64,000 bases of DNA from Chelativorans multitrophicus (GTDB taxonomy: Bacteria > Pseudomonadota > Alphaproteobacteria > Rhizobiales > Rhizobiaceae). Location of the stretch: the NCBI RefSeq assembly GCF_011317445.1, contig NZ_JAAAPL010000005.1:1-64000 (forward strand), read 5' to 3'. The notes beneath the pieces are model-generated. The model saw nothing but the letters and a program-made list of their open reading frames with translations, searched no databases and was not told the origin of the DNA. Shown here one piece after another: positions 1 through 9,352 of the stretch; the stretch's first letter is position 1; the number at the start of each line of letters is the position of its first letter. The translations under genes and the position numbers were made by a program.

Positions 1-48
1 GACAGACCATTATGCGGGTTCGCGACGAGGGTTCACGATCCGTTCGAC

Positions 49-86
49 CTTAGCGTACGATTTTGCACTGCTCTTGTTCCGACCCC
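49..86 (-). repeat. Tn3-family terminal inverted repeat (38 bp)
   Basis: Read on the minus strand the block starts GGGGTCGGAACAAGAGCAGT and ends in TACGCTAAG. Length 38, a GGGGTC outer end and a CTAAG-like inner end are the classic Tn3-family terminal repeat layout. Its outer edge (position 86) is exactly where homology of the neighbouring hydrolase gene begins, so the transposon lay to the left, outside this window, and cut that gene. A second copy with 33 of 38 bases identical and the same orientation lies at 39121-39158. Positions 1-48 would be transposon interior; nothing is recognisable there. Confidence 0.75.
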
Positions 87-749
87 TACCTCGAGGTCGG
101 AATCGGCCCGGATGCCGAGGTTTTCTCCAAGGCACAGGTGCTGTCATCCGTGGGGCCGGGGGCCGACATCGGCCTGCACCCTGTCTCGCGCTGGAACAAC
201 CCCGAGCCCGAGGTGGTGCTGGCCGTCGCCTCGTCCGGACGGATCGTTGGCGCCGCGCTGGGCAACGACGTCAACCTGCGCGATGTCGAGGGTCGCTCGG
301 CGCTGCTGCTCAGCAAGGCGAAGGACAACAACGCCTCCAGCGCCATCGGCCCCATGATCCGGGTCTTCGACAGCGGCTTCTCGCTGGATGACGTGCGCCG
401 GGCCGAGCTGACGCTGCAGGTCGACGGCACCGACGGCTATCGCCTGACCGGGCGCTCGGCGATGTCTGAGATCAGCCGCGACCCGGAAGATCTGGTGGCG
501 CAGACCGTCGGCCGCCATCACCAATATCCCGACGGCTTCATGCTCTATCTTGGAACGCTGTTCGCGCCGACCGAGGACCGCGACGAGCCGGGGCAGGGCT
601 TCACCCATAAGCTAGGCGACATAGTGTCGATCTCGGCGCCTGGCCTGGGCTGCCTGCGGAACACCGTGCGGCTGTCGACCGAATGCCCAGAGTGGTCCTT
701 CGGCACGCGGGCGCTGATGTCGAACCTGGCCCGACGGGGGCTGCTTTAG
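87..749 (+). pseudogene. Fumarylacetoacetate hydrolase family protein, 5'-truncated
   Basis: The fragment encodes about 220 residues of the C-terminal catalytic fold of the FAH family, of the type that acts on 2-keto-3-deoxy sugar acids or similar. Recognisable blocks are YLEVGIGPDAEVF at the start, NNPEPEVVL, GNDVNLRDVEGRSALLL, KAKDNNAS, GRHHQYPDGF and GTLFAP. Full-length relatives are longer by roughly 170 N-terminal residues. The homology starts with the tyrosine codon directly after the Tn3-type terminal repeat ending at 86, so the 5' part was lost by transposon insertion. The frame stays open upstream to 63, but that part is the repeat. The stop overlaps the convergent kinase stop. Probably non-functional. 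Confidence 0.8.
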
Positions 750-1211
750 TCCACCCCGACAGGCACCAGCGCGCCTCGGCTCTGAACCACTCGGGCGGCG
801 ACGCTCATCGCATCCCGCACCGCGTTGTCCAGCGCCTTGCCCTGCATCAGCGCTGCAAGGAAGGCGCCGGCGAAGCTGTCGCCGGCGGCGGTGCTGTCGA
901 CCGGCACCGCCGGCACGGGGTTCAGCCGCAGCCGCACCGGTCCGTCCACAGCCAGCACCGGCCCGGCGCCGTTCTTGACGACCACCGTGGCTGCGCCCGC
1001 TGCGGCATAGCGCTCCGCGGTGTCCTCAGGGTGCGCATCACCGAAGGCCTGGCTTTCCTCGCCGAAGCTGGGCAGCACGATATCGGCCACATCCGCGGCG
1101 CGCATTGTCCAGTAGCGAAGCTCCGCGTTGCCCCGCCAGAGCCGCGGCCGCATATTGGTGTCGAACGATATCGTCGCCCCAGCCGCGCGCGCCGCCGCGA
1201 GGCTGTCCAGC
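746..1211 (-). pseudogene. PfkB-family sugar kinase (2-keto-3-deoxygluconokinase-like), 5'-truncated
   Basis: This is the C-terminal 155 residues or so of a ribokinase/PfkB-family kinase. The family signature DSTAAGDSFAGAFLAAL with its catalytic aspartate is intact, as is the upstream block VVVKNGAGPVL. The N-terminal half, including the substrate lid, is missing. The break is at 1211/1212, the left tip of the tni transposon. The frame stays open to 1264 by reading into transposon DNA. Its convergent neighbour acts on keto-deoxy sugar acids, so the pair probably came from a sugar-acid catabolic locus. The other half of the gene is not on the far side of the transposon, which means DNA was lost or rearranged after insertion. 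Confidence 0.75.
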
Positions 1212-1308
1212 TGTCGCTTGGCACTTAATTGTAAGAATACGGTGGTTTCGTCCGGACTTGGCATTTTATTGTGAGAATCGTGGTGGCCGGATTCTCAAAT
1301 TAACTGCA
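1212..1308. repeat. Left end of tni transposon: tip plus internal repeats
   Basis: The end contains the tip repeat at 1217-1238, a second copy in the same orientation at 1257-1278 (CTTGGCATTTTATTGTGAG) and a third in the opposite orientation at 1291-1306. They probably bind TniA. The stop codon of tniQ lies inside the third repeat. Confidence 0.75.
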
Positions 1309-2161
1309 TCTGAGAAGAGGCATTCGACCTGCGAGCTCGGGCTATCATGTTCTCGGTGGCGTCAGTGAATCTCACCCTGTTGTCACCCATCATGTGCCCA
1401 CGCAGCATCCGGAGCATCTCCGGTCCGGCACGCTCGACGATGGCAACGCCGGCGAGCAGAGCCGGCCGCAGGTGGAGCGGCAGGATCGGTTTTGCAGGTG
1501 TGGGCAGGTTCTCCTGTCGCTCGGCGATGACATCGTCGAGATCGGGGATGACTGCGCCGAGCACCCGGAAACGCCAGAGGTCGTGCTCGCGGCATACAGG
1601 CGTTGGAACGCGTCGCATCAGGAGAAGCCGGGCAATGTCGGCTGGCGATGTCCAGGTTCCGATACCTCGTTCGGCTTCATCGTCGAGCAGCCTTTCGCCA
1701 TGAACGGCCGCAACGCGATGTTGCCGGAAAGGGGAGGCGAGTTCGCGACCGCTGGCATCCCGGAGTTGGTTTCCACACAAAGCGCACGTAATGCGCCACC
1801 CCAGAAGCTGGCTACGCAGGATCGGCGCCGATTCCGCATGTCCCGGGCTGCAGCTCGTGCAGACCTGCGTTGGCCGCGTGGCGATGAACCGACGCGATGA
1901 TTGCGCGACATTTATGAAGGTCATTCGACGCACCACGGCCGGTTCGGTGCCAAATATGTTGGCCAGGCGGATTTCCTGATCACTGCTCAGATGGAGATTG
2001 GCCGCGCGCAACGCTGAGGCCTCCGGCAGGCAATGCCGAAGCATGACAAGGGGAGGGACTGCGTAGAAGGCGGCATGGCGACTGATCCAGGAGGACAGGA
2101 GTTCATCATAATGGGGCGGCAAGCACACCGGCAACTGCCGTGGCGGCGGGTTTTCAATCAT
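1295..2161 (-). CDS. tniQ: TniQ family transposition protein
   Basis: The 288-residue protein belongs to the TniQ/TnsD group, which in Tn5053- and Tn7-like elements helps choose the target together with TniB. The N-terminal block ending in DELLSSWISRHA is the typical TniQ start. A CxxC pair (VCTSCSPGH, then CALCGN) resembles the zinc-binding middle of the family. It is the third gene of the tniA-tniB-tniQ operon and its start overlaps the tniB stop by 4 bases. Its C-terminus, ending in QMQLI, runs into the transposon end repeat. It looks intact. Confidence 0.85.
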   Translation of the reverse strand: MIENPPPRQLPVCLPPHYDELLSSWISRHAAFYAVPPLVMLRHCLPEASALRAANLHLSSDQEIRLANIFGTEPAVVRRMTFINVAQSSRRFIATRPTQVCTSCSPGHAESAPILRSQLLGWRITCALCGNQLRDASGRELASPFRQHRVAAVHGERLLDDEAERGIGTWTSPADIARLLLMRRVPTPVCREHDLWRFRVLGAVIPDLDDVIAERQENLPTPAKPILPLHLRPALLAGVAIVERAGPEMLRMLRGHMMGDNRVRFTDATENMIARARRSNASSQMQLI

Positions 2162-3045
2162 GCGAATGCCGCTTCGGCATCGAACTCCGGCTCCCAGTTC
2201 TCGACTGCTTCGTCGTTGATGTGCTCGCGGCCGCTCTCGATGGCTTCGACGGCCAGGCTGTTGATCACGTGGAAGATGCTGGCGGTGATACCCTCTGTGA
2301 TCTGCAGGATCCGTCGCAGCGATTTCGGCGTAAGCACCGAGGGTCGACGCAGCGGCGTGTTACGCAGGATCGAGGCCACCAGGGTCTCGAACTGTTCGTT
2401 TGCAGCCCACCGACTCAAGGTGAACTGCTCGAACCGTCGCGCAAGCTGGACGTCACCACTGATGGCCTCCCGCGCCTCGTTGACGCCGAAGCAGACCAGG
2501 GAGATCTGCAGACGATTGCTGAGGAAGCGGAGCGTATTCAGGACGATACGTTGCTCGCGGTAAGATCCGGCGAGGATGTTGTGCACCTCGTCGATGACCA
2601 GCACCTGCACGCCGATCGCTTCCATGATCCGCAACGCCGCCTGTTCCATCTGGGCGATGTCGGCGCGAGGCCTTTGCGGCGCACCGAGAAGGGTAAGCAG
2701 TTCGGAGTAGAACCGTCGCTCGCCGGGACGGCTGGTCATTTCCATGGCCAGGACTGGTGTCTTTAACGTGCCTGTCAGCGGATTGAAGCTCGGCGGGTGC
2801 TCGTCCCGGAACCGCTTCATAATCATGGTCTTGCCCATGCCGCTGTCGCCATAGATCGCGACCGAGGGCATGCGCGTGCCTCGCGGATGGTCGAGGAGGC
2901 TACTCAGCCGGTCGAGCGCCTGCTTGGCGCGCGGGTAGAGAACCCAGCGGCGTGATCGTATCGCTCGAATGCGTCGCTCGTCAGTTTCGGCAAGCAGTGC
3001 TGCTGCACTGGCGGTCAGGTGGGAGACTTCATCGTTCATATTCAC
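2158..3045 (-). CDS. tniB: TniB AAA+ ATPase, transposition target regulator
   Basis: The 295-residue protein is a TnsC/TniB-type AAA+ ATPase. A Walker A motif (YGDSGMGKTM) lies near residue 65 and a Walker B motif (VLVIDEVHNIL) near residue 140. In this family it forms ATP-dependent complexes on target DNA and activates the DDE transposase. It begins 6 bases after tniA ends and overlaps tniQ by 4 bases, so the three are co-translated. No disruption is visible. Confidence 0.88.
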   Translation of the reverse strand: MNMNDEVSHLTASAAALLAETDERRIRAIRSRRWVLYPRAKQALDRLSSLLDHPRGTRMPSVAIYGDSGMGKTMIMKRFRDEHPPSFNPLTGTLKTPVLAMEMTSRPGERRFYSELLTLLGAPQRPRADIAQMEQAALRIMEAIGVQVLVIDEVHNILAGSYREQRIVLNTLRFLSNRLQISLVCFGVNEAREAISGDVQLARRFEQFTLSRWAANEQFETLVASILRNTPLRRPSVLTPKSLRRILQITEGITASIFHVINSLAVEAIESGREHINDEAVENWEPEFDAEAAFA

Positions 3046-3051
3046 TCCAGC

Positions 3052-4677
3052 TCAATCTGTATCCTCAACAAAGGGTACAGGTTTGCTGGAGTCGACACCG
3101 CGGAGCGAGCCCCATCCGCGATCATCCACCTTCGATTTCGAAGAAGACTTGCCGCGGCGCGCCGCCGCCGTCTTTCTGGTCGCCGCGTCGACCAGTTCTC
3201 GCTGCGCCATCGCAGTGCGGACGATGGCGCGTGTGTCGACTTCACGGCGGCCTTTCGCCAGCAGGGTGCGTCGGGCGGTCAGCGCCTCGTGCAGGGTTAC
3301 CGAGGGCAGGGTGACGTCGGCATAGCGGGCTTCCACGAAGTTTCCAGATGGCCGCCGAATGAAGATGCGCGCCAGGTCGCGCGGATCGTACTTCACAAGC
3401 ACGCGGCGGTCAGAACGCCCGACGTCGGCGCTGAGCGCCGCCGACCAGTAGCGCAGGCCGAACAGATGAATCCCGGTCGGCCGCAAGGTGCGCTCCTGCT
3501 CAGGCAGGAAGGTCAGCCAGAAGCGAAGCCGATCCTGTGGCAGTCGAAGCGGGATCTCACCTTCGTGCTCCCGCCAGACCGCAATCGGCGGGCGGCCCAA
3601 GGAACTGTGGATCGACTGGTGGTAGGAGCCGACGATATCGAGCGCGATGTAGCGCTCGAGTTCCCTCAAAGTCAGCGCTGCGTGCCGCTTGGGGTTGTAT
3701 TCGCCGAGCTCCTGTTCGTTGCTGAATGTTGTCCCGGGCAGCAGGTGCAGCCTTCCCATCTGCGTGCCGATCAGACGCTCGATGTGACCGCCGAAGCGCG
3801 GCTCGCTCGGCGGCCGCCATTCGATTGCCATACCAGCATCCTCACAACCTCTCTTGAATGCTCGACTTCGGAAGTCGGATCCGTTGTCGACGTGAACAGT
3901 GTCCGGCAGCCCAGCGACGGGCCACGGCTCCGTGACCTCGCGTTCCCGCAGCCAAGCCGATTTATCAAAGACGGAGTGTAGGAGGCACAGGCTCGTCGAC
4001 AGACGGGATGGCACCTCCATCGTGAGATAAAACCCGGTCACCATGCGGCTGCAGACGTCCATCGCCAGTGTCAGCCACGGTCGACCGAGGGGCTGCCGGG
4101 TTTCCTCGTCGACGACGAAGACGTCGGCCTTCGTATGATCCATCTGGACGACTTCGAGGGGACGGGATGCACCGAACAACCCGGGAACAGGCGTCGTCGC
4201 CTTGACGATCTTTTGTTCGCCGCGGCGCCGGGCACGCTTCTGGAGGTCGATATCCTCAAGGCGGGCAACTATCGTCCGGCGATGCGGTGGCTTGAGCCCC
4301 GCCGATATGCAGTTTGTCTGCACGTCACGGACCAGCTGCGAAACTGTTGGCCGGGTTTGTTTCAGGTAGTGTGCGCTAATCGTCGCGCGGATGATCTCTT
4401 CGCGCTTCTCGCCCAGGGCACGATGACCCTCGGGGCGTCCCCGTTTGCGATCCACCAGAGACAGCACGGTACCGCCGGCGCGGAACAGCTTGACCAAGCG
4501 GTAAGCCGTAGCCTGGCTCAGGCCGAGCTCGGCCGCGAGCGCCGCAACATTTCCGGCCGTAGTGCGGCCGGGGTTGCGCCTCAGAAAGCCGCGGATCGCA
4601 TCCGCACGCCGGCACGCTTCATCCCAAAGCGCCTCATCAATTTCGTCGGGAAATGGGTCGCTCACGGAGGCTCGCAA
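3052..4677 (-). CDS. tniA: TniA DDE transposase (Mu/Tn7-TnsB type)
   Basis: The 541-residue protein has N-terminal helix-turn-helix regions (LGLSQATAYRLVKLF), a retroviral-integrase-type core and a C-terminal Mu-type beta-barrel. The catalytic acidic residues sit in VVQMDHTKADVF, TVHVDNGSDFR and FGGHIERLIGTQM, so the DDE triad is complete. It would bind the repeats at both ends and carry out strand transfer. Its start is about 145 bases inside the right tip, next to four of the end repeats, which may overlap its promoter. Confidence 0.9.
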   Translation of the reverse strand: MRASVSDPFPDEIDEALWDEACRRADAIRGFLRRNPGRTTAGNVAALAAELGLSQATAYRLVKLFRAGGTVLSLVDRKRGRPEGHRALGEKREEIIRATISAHYLKQTRPTVSQLVRDVQTNCISAGLKPPHRRTIVARLEDIDLQKRARRRGEQKIVKATTPVPGLFGASRPLEVVQMDHTKADVFVVDEETRQPLGRPWLTLAMDVCSRMVTGFYLTMEVPSRLSTSLCLLHSVFDKSAWLREREVTEPWPVAGLPDTVHVDNGSDFRSRAFKRGCEDAGMAIEWRPPSEPRFGGHIERLIGTQMGRLHLLPGTTFSNEQELGEYNPKRHAALTLRELERYIALDIVGSYHQSIHSSLGRPPIAVWREHEGEIPLRLPQDRLRFWLTFLPEQERTLRPTGIHLFGLRYWSAALSADVGRSDRRVLVKYDPRDLARIFIRRPSGNFVEARYADVTLPSVTLHEALTARRTLLAKGRREVDTRAIVRTAMAQRELVDAATRKTAAARRGKSSSKSKVDDRGWGSLRGVDSSKPVPFVEDTD

Positions 4678-4698
4678 GTGAAAAACTCCGAAAGATAG

Positions 4699-4824
4699 AT
4701 TCTCACATTAAATGGCAAACGCCAAGAGCGATTATCAAATTAACTGCCAATTCTCAAATTATGTGCCGGCCGAAGCATCTGGAATCGCTTGTATGGCATT
4801 CTCATAATTAAGTGCCAAGCGACA
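4699..4824. repeat. Right end of tni transposon: four transposase-site repeats and tip
   Basis: Four repeats match ATTCTCAWATTAASTGCCAA: 4699-4719, 4731-4750, 4750-4769 and 4798-4819. The last ends at the tip 4824 and is the inverted partner of 1217-1238. The start codon of the downstream adaptor gene (GTG 4812) lies inside the tip. Confidence 0.75.
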
Positions 4825-6167
4825 CATGGCTTCGCGCCGTCCCTTGGCTGGAGAGTGCCGGAATCCTGCCGGCGAGCGCCGGTCCCGCACAATCGGGACC
4901 TGTCATCTATTACCGCGATCCGGACGGACAGCCCTTCTATTCCGCCGTGCCGAAGAAGACCGCCAACGGCCGGGATTTCCTCGCGGTTCATGCCGACGAG
5001 GACGTGAGCTTTGAGGAGAAGCCGGGGAACAAGGAAGTAGCAGCCGCACCCGCCAATGGTGGCGCGAAGCGCGTGCTGTACTACCGCAACCCGATGGGTT
5101 TGCCCGACACCTCGCCGACACCCAAGAAGGATTCGATGGGGATGGATTACATCCCCATTTACGAGGGTGAGGACGAGGATGGCTCTTCGGTTAAGGTCGC
5201 TCCGGGTAAGCTGCAGCGGACCGGCGTGAGGACGGAGGCCGCCACCGAAAGGGTGATCGTCAATCCGGTGCGCGTGCCGGGAACGGTGCAACTTGACGAG
5301 CGGCGCGTGACCGTCGTCGCAACACGCTCGGACGCTTTCATCAACACTGTCGCGAGCGTGACCACTGGCGATCGCATCGCCAAGGGCCAAGCCCTTCTTC
5401 AGCTCTATTCGCCCGAGGTCGCCGTGGCCGGTGCGCAGTTGCTGACCGTCCTCAACGGCAGCGGATTGAGCGATGGCCTCGGTGGCGCGCGTCAGCGGCT
5501 TGAAAATCTCGGTGTCCCTTCCGGGGCGATCGCTGAGATAGAGCGGACACGCAAGGTGCCGCTTTCGATGACATGGCGGGCACCCCGCGACGGCATCGTG
5601 CTTCAGCGGAATGCTGTGGAGGGGATGAAGGCCGCACCCGGCGATATCCTCTTTCGGCTTGCTGACGTATCGACCGTCTGGGTCGTGGCGGACGTGCCCG
5701 AGTACCAGCTCGCCGCGGTCAAGCTCGGGGCGGCCGCCACCATCCGGCTGCGCGGTCGGCCGGGCCAGAGCTTCACTGGCCACGTCGCTCTGATTTATCC
5801 GCAGGTCGCGACGGACACCCGCACGACGAAGGTGCGGATCGAAATCCCGAACCCGTACGGCACCCTGCTGCCGGATATGTATGCCGATGTCGAGATCGCC
5901 AGCGGCAGCGGCGCTGAGGTCGTGGCCGTTCCCGACAATGCGGTGATCGACACCGGAAGCCGGCAGGTCGTCATCGTGGACAAGGGCGACGGCCGCTTTG
6001 AGCCGCGGCAGGTTCAGGTTGGTCAGCAGGGCGGCGGATTCACCGAAATCCGCTCCGGCATCGCGGCCGGCGACAAGATCGTTGTTGCAGCGAACTTCCT
6101 GATCGATGCGGAAAGCAATCTCAAGGCCGCCTTGAACGGCATGACAAGCGCGGAGGCGACACCATGA
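4812..6167 (+). CDS. cusB: CusB/HlyD-type heavy-metal efflux periplasmic adaptor, N-terminus altered
   Basis: This is the membrane-fusion subunit of an HME-RND pump, linking the inner-membrane pump to an outer-membrane channel; with CusA-type partners the substrate is Cu(I)/Ag(I). Two heavy-metal-binding blocks come first (YYRDPDGQPFYSAVPKKT, then YYRNPMGLPDTSPTPKKDSM), followed by the beta-barrel, lipoyl and hairpin regions. The open frame starts with GTG inside the transposon tip, and no signal peptide or membrane anchor precedes the first metal-binding block. The original N-terminus was therefore probably replaced by transposon DNA, and export may be lost. Its stop overlaps cusA by 4 bases. 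Confidence 0.85.
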   Translation: MPSDTWLRAVPWLESAGILPASAGPAQSGPVIYYRDPDGQPFYSAVPKKTANGRDFLAVHADEDVSFEEKPGNKEVAAAPANGGAKRVLYYRNPMGLPDTSPTPKKDSMGMDYIPIYEGEDEDGSSVKVAPGKLQRTGVRTEAATERVIVNPVRVPGTVQLDERRVTVVATRSDAFINTVASVTTGDRIAKGQALLQLYSPEVAVAGAQLLTVLNGSGLSDGLGGARQRLENLGVPSGAIAEIERTRKVPLSMTWRAPRDGIVLQRNAVEGMKAAPGDILFRLADVSTVWVVADVPEYQLAAVKLGAAATIRLRGRPGQSFTGHVALIYPQVATDTRTTKVRIEIPNPYGTLLPDMYADVEIASGSGAEVVAVPDNAVIDTGSRQVVIVDKGDGRFEPRQVQVGQQGGGFTEIRSGIAAGDKIVVAANFLIDAESNLKAALNGMTSAEATP

Positions 6168-9100
6168 TCGCCCGATTGATCGCGTGGTCCGCACGCAACC
6201 TCATCCTGATCTTCGTCGGTACAGCCTTTGCGGTCGCGGCTGGCCTCTATGCCCTGAAGACGCTGCCGCTCGACGCCATTCCCGATCTCTCCGACGTGCA
6301 GGTCATCGTCTATACCGACTATCCTGGCCAGGCACCGCAGGTGGTCGAGGACCAGGTCACCTACCCGTTGACGACGGCAATGTTGACGGTGCCGAAGTCG
6401 AAGGTGGTGCGAGGTTTCTCCTTCTTCGGAGTCTCCTTGGTCTATGTGATCTTCGAGGACGGCACCGATCCCTATTGGGCAAGGAGCCGTGTTCTCGAAT
6501 ATCTCAACGCAGCGGCGCAACGCCTGCCACAGGGCGTGACCCCGGGGCTTGGGCCGGATGCGACCGGCGTCGGCTGGGTCTTTCAATATGCCGTCGTTGC
6601 GAAGGAGATGACGCTCGCCGAACTGCGCTCGCTGCAGGATTGGGTCGTGCGTTACGGCGCCTCCAAGGCGGAGGGGGTCGCAGAGGTCGCAAGCGTCGGC
6701 GGCTTTGTGAAGCAGTACAATATCGTCGTCGATCCACTGCGGCTGCGCGCCCAGGGCATTTCGCTGGCGATGGTCCGGGATGCGGTGCGGGCCAGCAATC
6801 GCGACGTCGGCGGCCGAACGCTTGAGCTCTCCGAGTTCGAGTTCATGGTACGGGGCCGCGGCTACATCAAGTCGCAAGCCGATATCGAGAACATCGTCCT
6901 CAAGAGTGCCCAGGGCGTGCCGCTGCGGCTGCGAGACGTGGCTCGCGTCGAGATCGGCCCCGACGAAAGGCGCGGCATCACCGAGCTCAACGGCGAGGGC
7001 GAAGTCGCGAGCGGGATCGTGCTGCAGCGCTTCGGCGCCAATGCGCTCACCGTGATCGATAATGTGAAGCAGCGTCTCGCCGAGACCGCCGGCAGCCTGC
7101 CGAAGGGCGCTGAGATCGTGCCGGTTTACGATCGCTCGCATCTGATCGAGGCGGCGATCGAAACGCTCAAGGGCACGCTCGTCGAGGAAAGCATCATCGT
7201 CGCGCTCGTGTGCGTCGTCTTCCTGCTGCATCTCCGCAGCGCCCTCGTCGCCATCCTGATGCTGCCGGTCGGCATCCTGATCGCCTTCGCGGCCATGAGG
7301 GCGATCGGCCTCGGCTCCAACATCATGAGCCTTGGCGGCATCGCGATTGCCGTCGGTGCCATGATCGACGCCGCGATCGTGATGATCGAGAATGCACACA
7401 AGCATCTCGAGCGGGCCGAACCAGGCAAATCGCGGGTACAGATCCTGATCGATGCGGCAAGCGAGGTCGGCCCGGCGCTGTTCTTCAGCCTGTTGATCAT
7501 CACCGTCTCCTTCCTGCCGATCTTCACGCTGGAATCGCAGGAGGGCCGGCTGTTCGGTCCACTCGCCTTCACCAAGACCTTCGCCATGGCGGCGGCGGCG
7601 CTCCTGTCGGTGACGCTGGTGCCGGCGCTGATGGTAGTCTTCGTGCGCGGACGGATCATCCCGGAGCACAAGAACCCGATCAACCGCTTCCTGATCTGGA
7701 TCTACCGCCCGGTGATCCGGGGCGTGCTCAAGGCCAAGACGCTGACGATCCTGCTGGCGCTCATCGTGCTCGGCGTTTCCGTCTGGCCGGCCCGTCAGCT
7801 CGGCTCAGAGTTCATGCCGAGCCTCAATGAAGGCACGCTGATGTACATGCCGACAACGTTGCCGGGGCTCTCGGTGACCAAGGCAGCGGAACTGCTGCAG
7901 ATGCAGGACCGCATCATCAAGTCCTTCCCCGAAGTCGATTCCGTCTACGGCAAGGCCGGGCGTGCGGCGACGGCAACGGACCCGGCTCCGACCGAGATGT
8001 TCGAGACGATCATCAATCTGAAACCCAAGGATCAGTGGCGTCCAGGCGTGACCATCGACAGCCTCAAGGCTGAGATGGACAAGGCGCTGCAGTTCCCTGG
8101 CGTGTCGAACGCCTGGACGATGCCGATCCGCGCCCGCATCGACATGCTGTCGACCGGCATCCGCACACCCGTCGGCGTCAAGGTCTTCGGCACTGATCTG
8201 ACCGAAATGGAGAAGATCGCGCGTCAGATCGAGGCGGCATTGAAAACCGTGCCGGGAACATCCAGCGCCTATGCCGAGCGCGTGATCGGCGGCTACTACC
8301 TCGACATCGTTCCAGACCGGGAAGCACTCGGCCGCTATGGGCTTGCCGTCGGCGACGTTCAGGACGTCATCGCGACCGCACTCGGCGGCGAGACGGTGAC
8401 GACGACGGTCGAAGGCCGAGAGCGCTACGGGGTCAACATTCGTTATCCACGGGATCTGCGCTCGAACCCCAGGGCGATCGAGACGGATGTCCAGGTGCCG
8501 CTGCCCGGCGGCGGTGCGGTGCCGCTCGGCGAGGTAGCCAAGGTCGAACTCACGCGCGGCGCCACCTCGATCCGCACCGAGAACGGCCAGCTTGCGACCT
8601 ATATCTTCGTCGACATCAGCGGCCGTGATCTTGGCGGTTATGTCGCTGATGCCCAAAGGGCGGTTGCGGAGCGGGTGACGCTGCCGCCCGGCTATACCGT
8701 CGGGTGGAGCGGCCAGTTCGAATATCTGCAACGTGCCGAAGCACGCATGAAGATCGTCGTGCCGGTCACGCTACTCATCATCTTCCTGCTGCTCTATCTG
8801 AACTTCAAGGCGCTGACCGAGACGCTGATCGTCATGCTGTCCTTGCCGTTCGCGCTGGTTGGCGGAGTCTGGCTGATGTGGTGGCTTGGCTTCAACATGT
8901 CGGTCGCGGTCGCCGTCGGCTTCATCGCGCTCGCAGGCGTCGCCGCCGAAACCGGCGTGGTCATGCTCATCTACCTTGAGCAAGCGATGGCTGAGCTGAA
9001 GGAAGAACGCGCCAAGCAGAAGCGGAGCTTCACCCGCGCTGATCTCTATGAGGCGATCATGCTCGGCGCAGTGGAGCGGGTTCGGCCGAAGATGATGACG

Positions 9101-9340
9101 GTCGTCGCCATCATGGCCGGCCTCGTTCCGATCCTGTGGAGCACGGGGACCGGGTCTGAGGTGATGCAGCGCATCGCTGTGCCGATGATCGGCGGCATGA
9201 TCTCGTCGACCATCCTGACGCTGGTGGTGATCCCCGCCATCTACGGGCTGATCAAGGGATGGCGGCTGCCGGCGACGCCCTCCGCGGAGGTGATCGAGAC
9301 AGAGTTCAAGTTGCCTCCTCTCAAGGAGGCCGCCGAATGA
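6164..9340 (+). CDS. cusA: CusA/CzcA-family heavy-metal RND efflux pump
   Basis: The 1058-residue protein is a complete inner-membrane HME-RND transporter, driven by proton influx and exporting monovalent copper/silver or divalent cations. The first transmembrane helix follows MIARLIAWSARN. TM4 carries the charged signature GAMIDAAIVMIENAHKHLE, and the second large periplasmic loop and the C-terminal helix set are present. The best-fitting substrate class is copper/silver, because the next genes are a multicopper oxidase and a DUF411 protein. It is translationally coupled to the adaptor upstream, and a small membrane protein follows after 12 bases. Confidence 0.92.
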   Translation: MIARLIAWSARNLILIFVGTAFAVAAGLYALKTLPLDAIPDLSDVQVIVYTDYPGQAPQVVEDQVTYPLTTAMLTVPKSKVVRGFSFFGVSLVYVIFEDGTDPYWARSRVLEYLNAAAQRLPQGVTPGLGPDATGVGWVFQYAVVAKEMTLAELRSLQDWVVRYGASKAEGVAEVASVGGFVKQYNIVVDPLRLRAQGISLAMVRDAVRASNRDVGGRTLELSEFEFMVRGRGYIKSQADIENIVLKSAQGVPLRLRDVARVEIGPDERRGITELNGEGEVASGIVLQRFGANALTVIDNVKQRLAETAGSLPKGAEIVPVYDRSHLIEAAIETLKGTLVEESIIVALVCVVFLLHLRSALVAILMLPVGILIAFAAMRAIGLGSNIMSLGGIAIAVGAMIDAAIVMIENAHKHLERAEPGKSRVQILIDAASEVGPALFFSLLIITVSFLPIFTLESQEGRLFGPLAFTKTFAMAAAALLSVTLVPALMVVFVRGRIIPEHKNPINRFLIWIYRPVIRGVLKAKTLTILLALIVLGVSVWPARQLGSEFMPSLNEGTLMYMPTTLPGLSVTKAAELLQMQDRIIKSFPEVDSVYGKAGRAATATDPAPTEMFETIINLKPKDQWRPGVTIDSLKAEMDKALQFPGVSNAWTMPIRARIDMLSTGIRTPVGVKVFGTDLTEMEKIARQIEAALKTVPGTSSAYAERVIGGYYLDIVPDREALGRYGLAVGDVQDVIATALGGETVTTTVEGRERYGVNIRYPRDLRSNPRAIETDVQVPLPGGGAVPLGEVAKVELTRGATSIRTENGQLATYIFVDISGRDLGGYVADAQRAVAERVTLPPGYTVGWSGQFEYLQRAEARMKIVVPVTLLIIFLLLYLNFKALTETLIVMLSLPFALVGGVWLMWWLGFNMSVAVAVGFIALAGVAAETGVVMLIYLEQAMAELKEERAKQKRSFTRADLYEAIMLGAVERVRPKMMTVVAIMAGLVPILWSTGTGSEVMQRIAVPMIGGMISSTILTLVVIPAIYGLIKGWRLPATPSAEVIETEFKLPPLKEAAE

Positions 9341-9352
9341 AAGGAGGCTGCC

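Larger units (their letters stand above)
1212..4824 (-). mobile_element. Tni-type (Tn5053/Tn7-like) transposon with tniA, tniB, tniQ
   Basis: The element is 3.6 kb and carries only the three transposition genes. Both tips read TGTCGCTTGGCACTTAATT going inwards, starting with the TG typical of this superfamily. Inside the tips are further copies of a roughly 20-bp repeat, consensus ATTCTCAWATTAASTGCCAA: three at the left end and four at the right, the usual arrangement of transposase binding sites. The five bases outside the tips differ (CCAGC at left, CATGG at right) and the flanking genes are unrelated, so there is no simple target duplication. No resolvase gene or passenger gene is present. 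Confidence 0.85.

Noticed and set aside
4740-7669. Long open frames on the minus strand opposite cusB and cusA
   Set aside because: They mirror the codon structure of the plus-strand pump genes, have low-complexity Arg/His/Asp-rich translations and no family; they are antisense shadows of GC-rich coding DNA.
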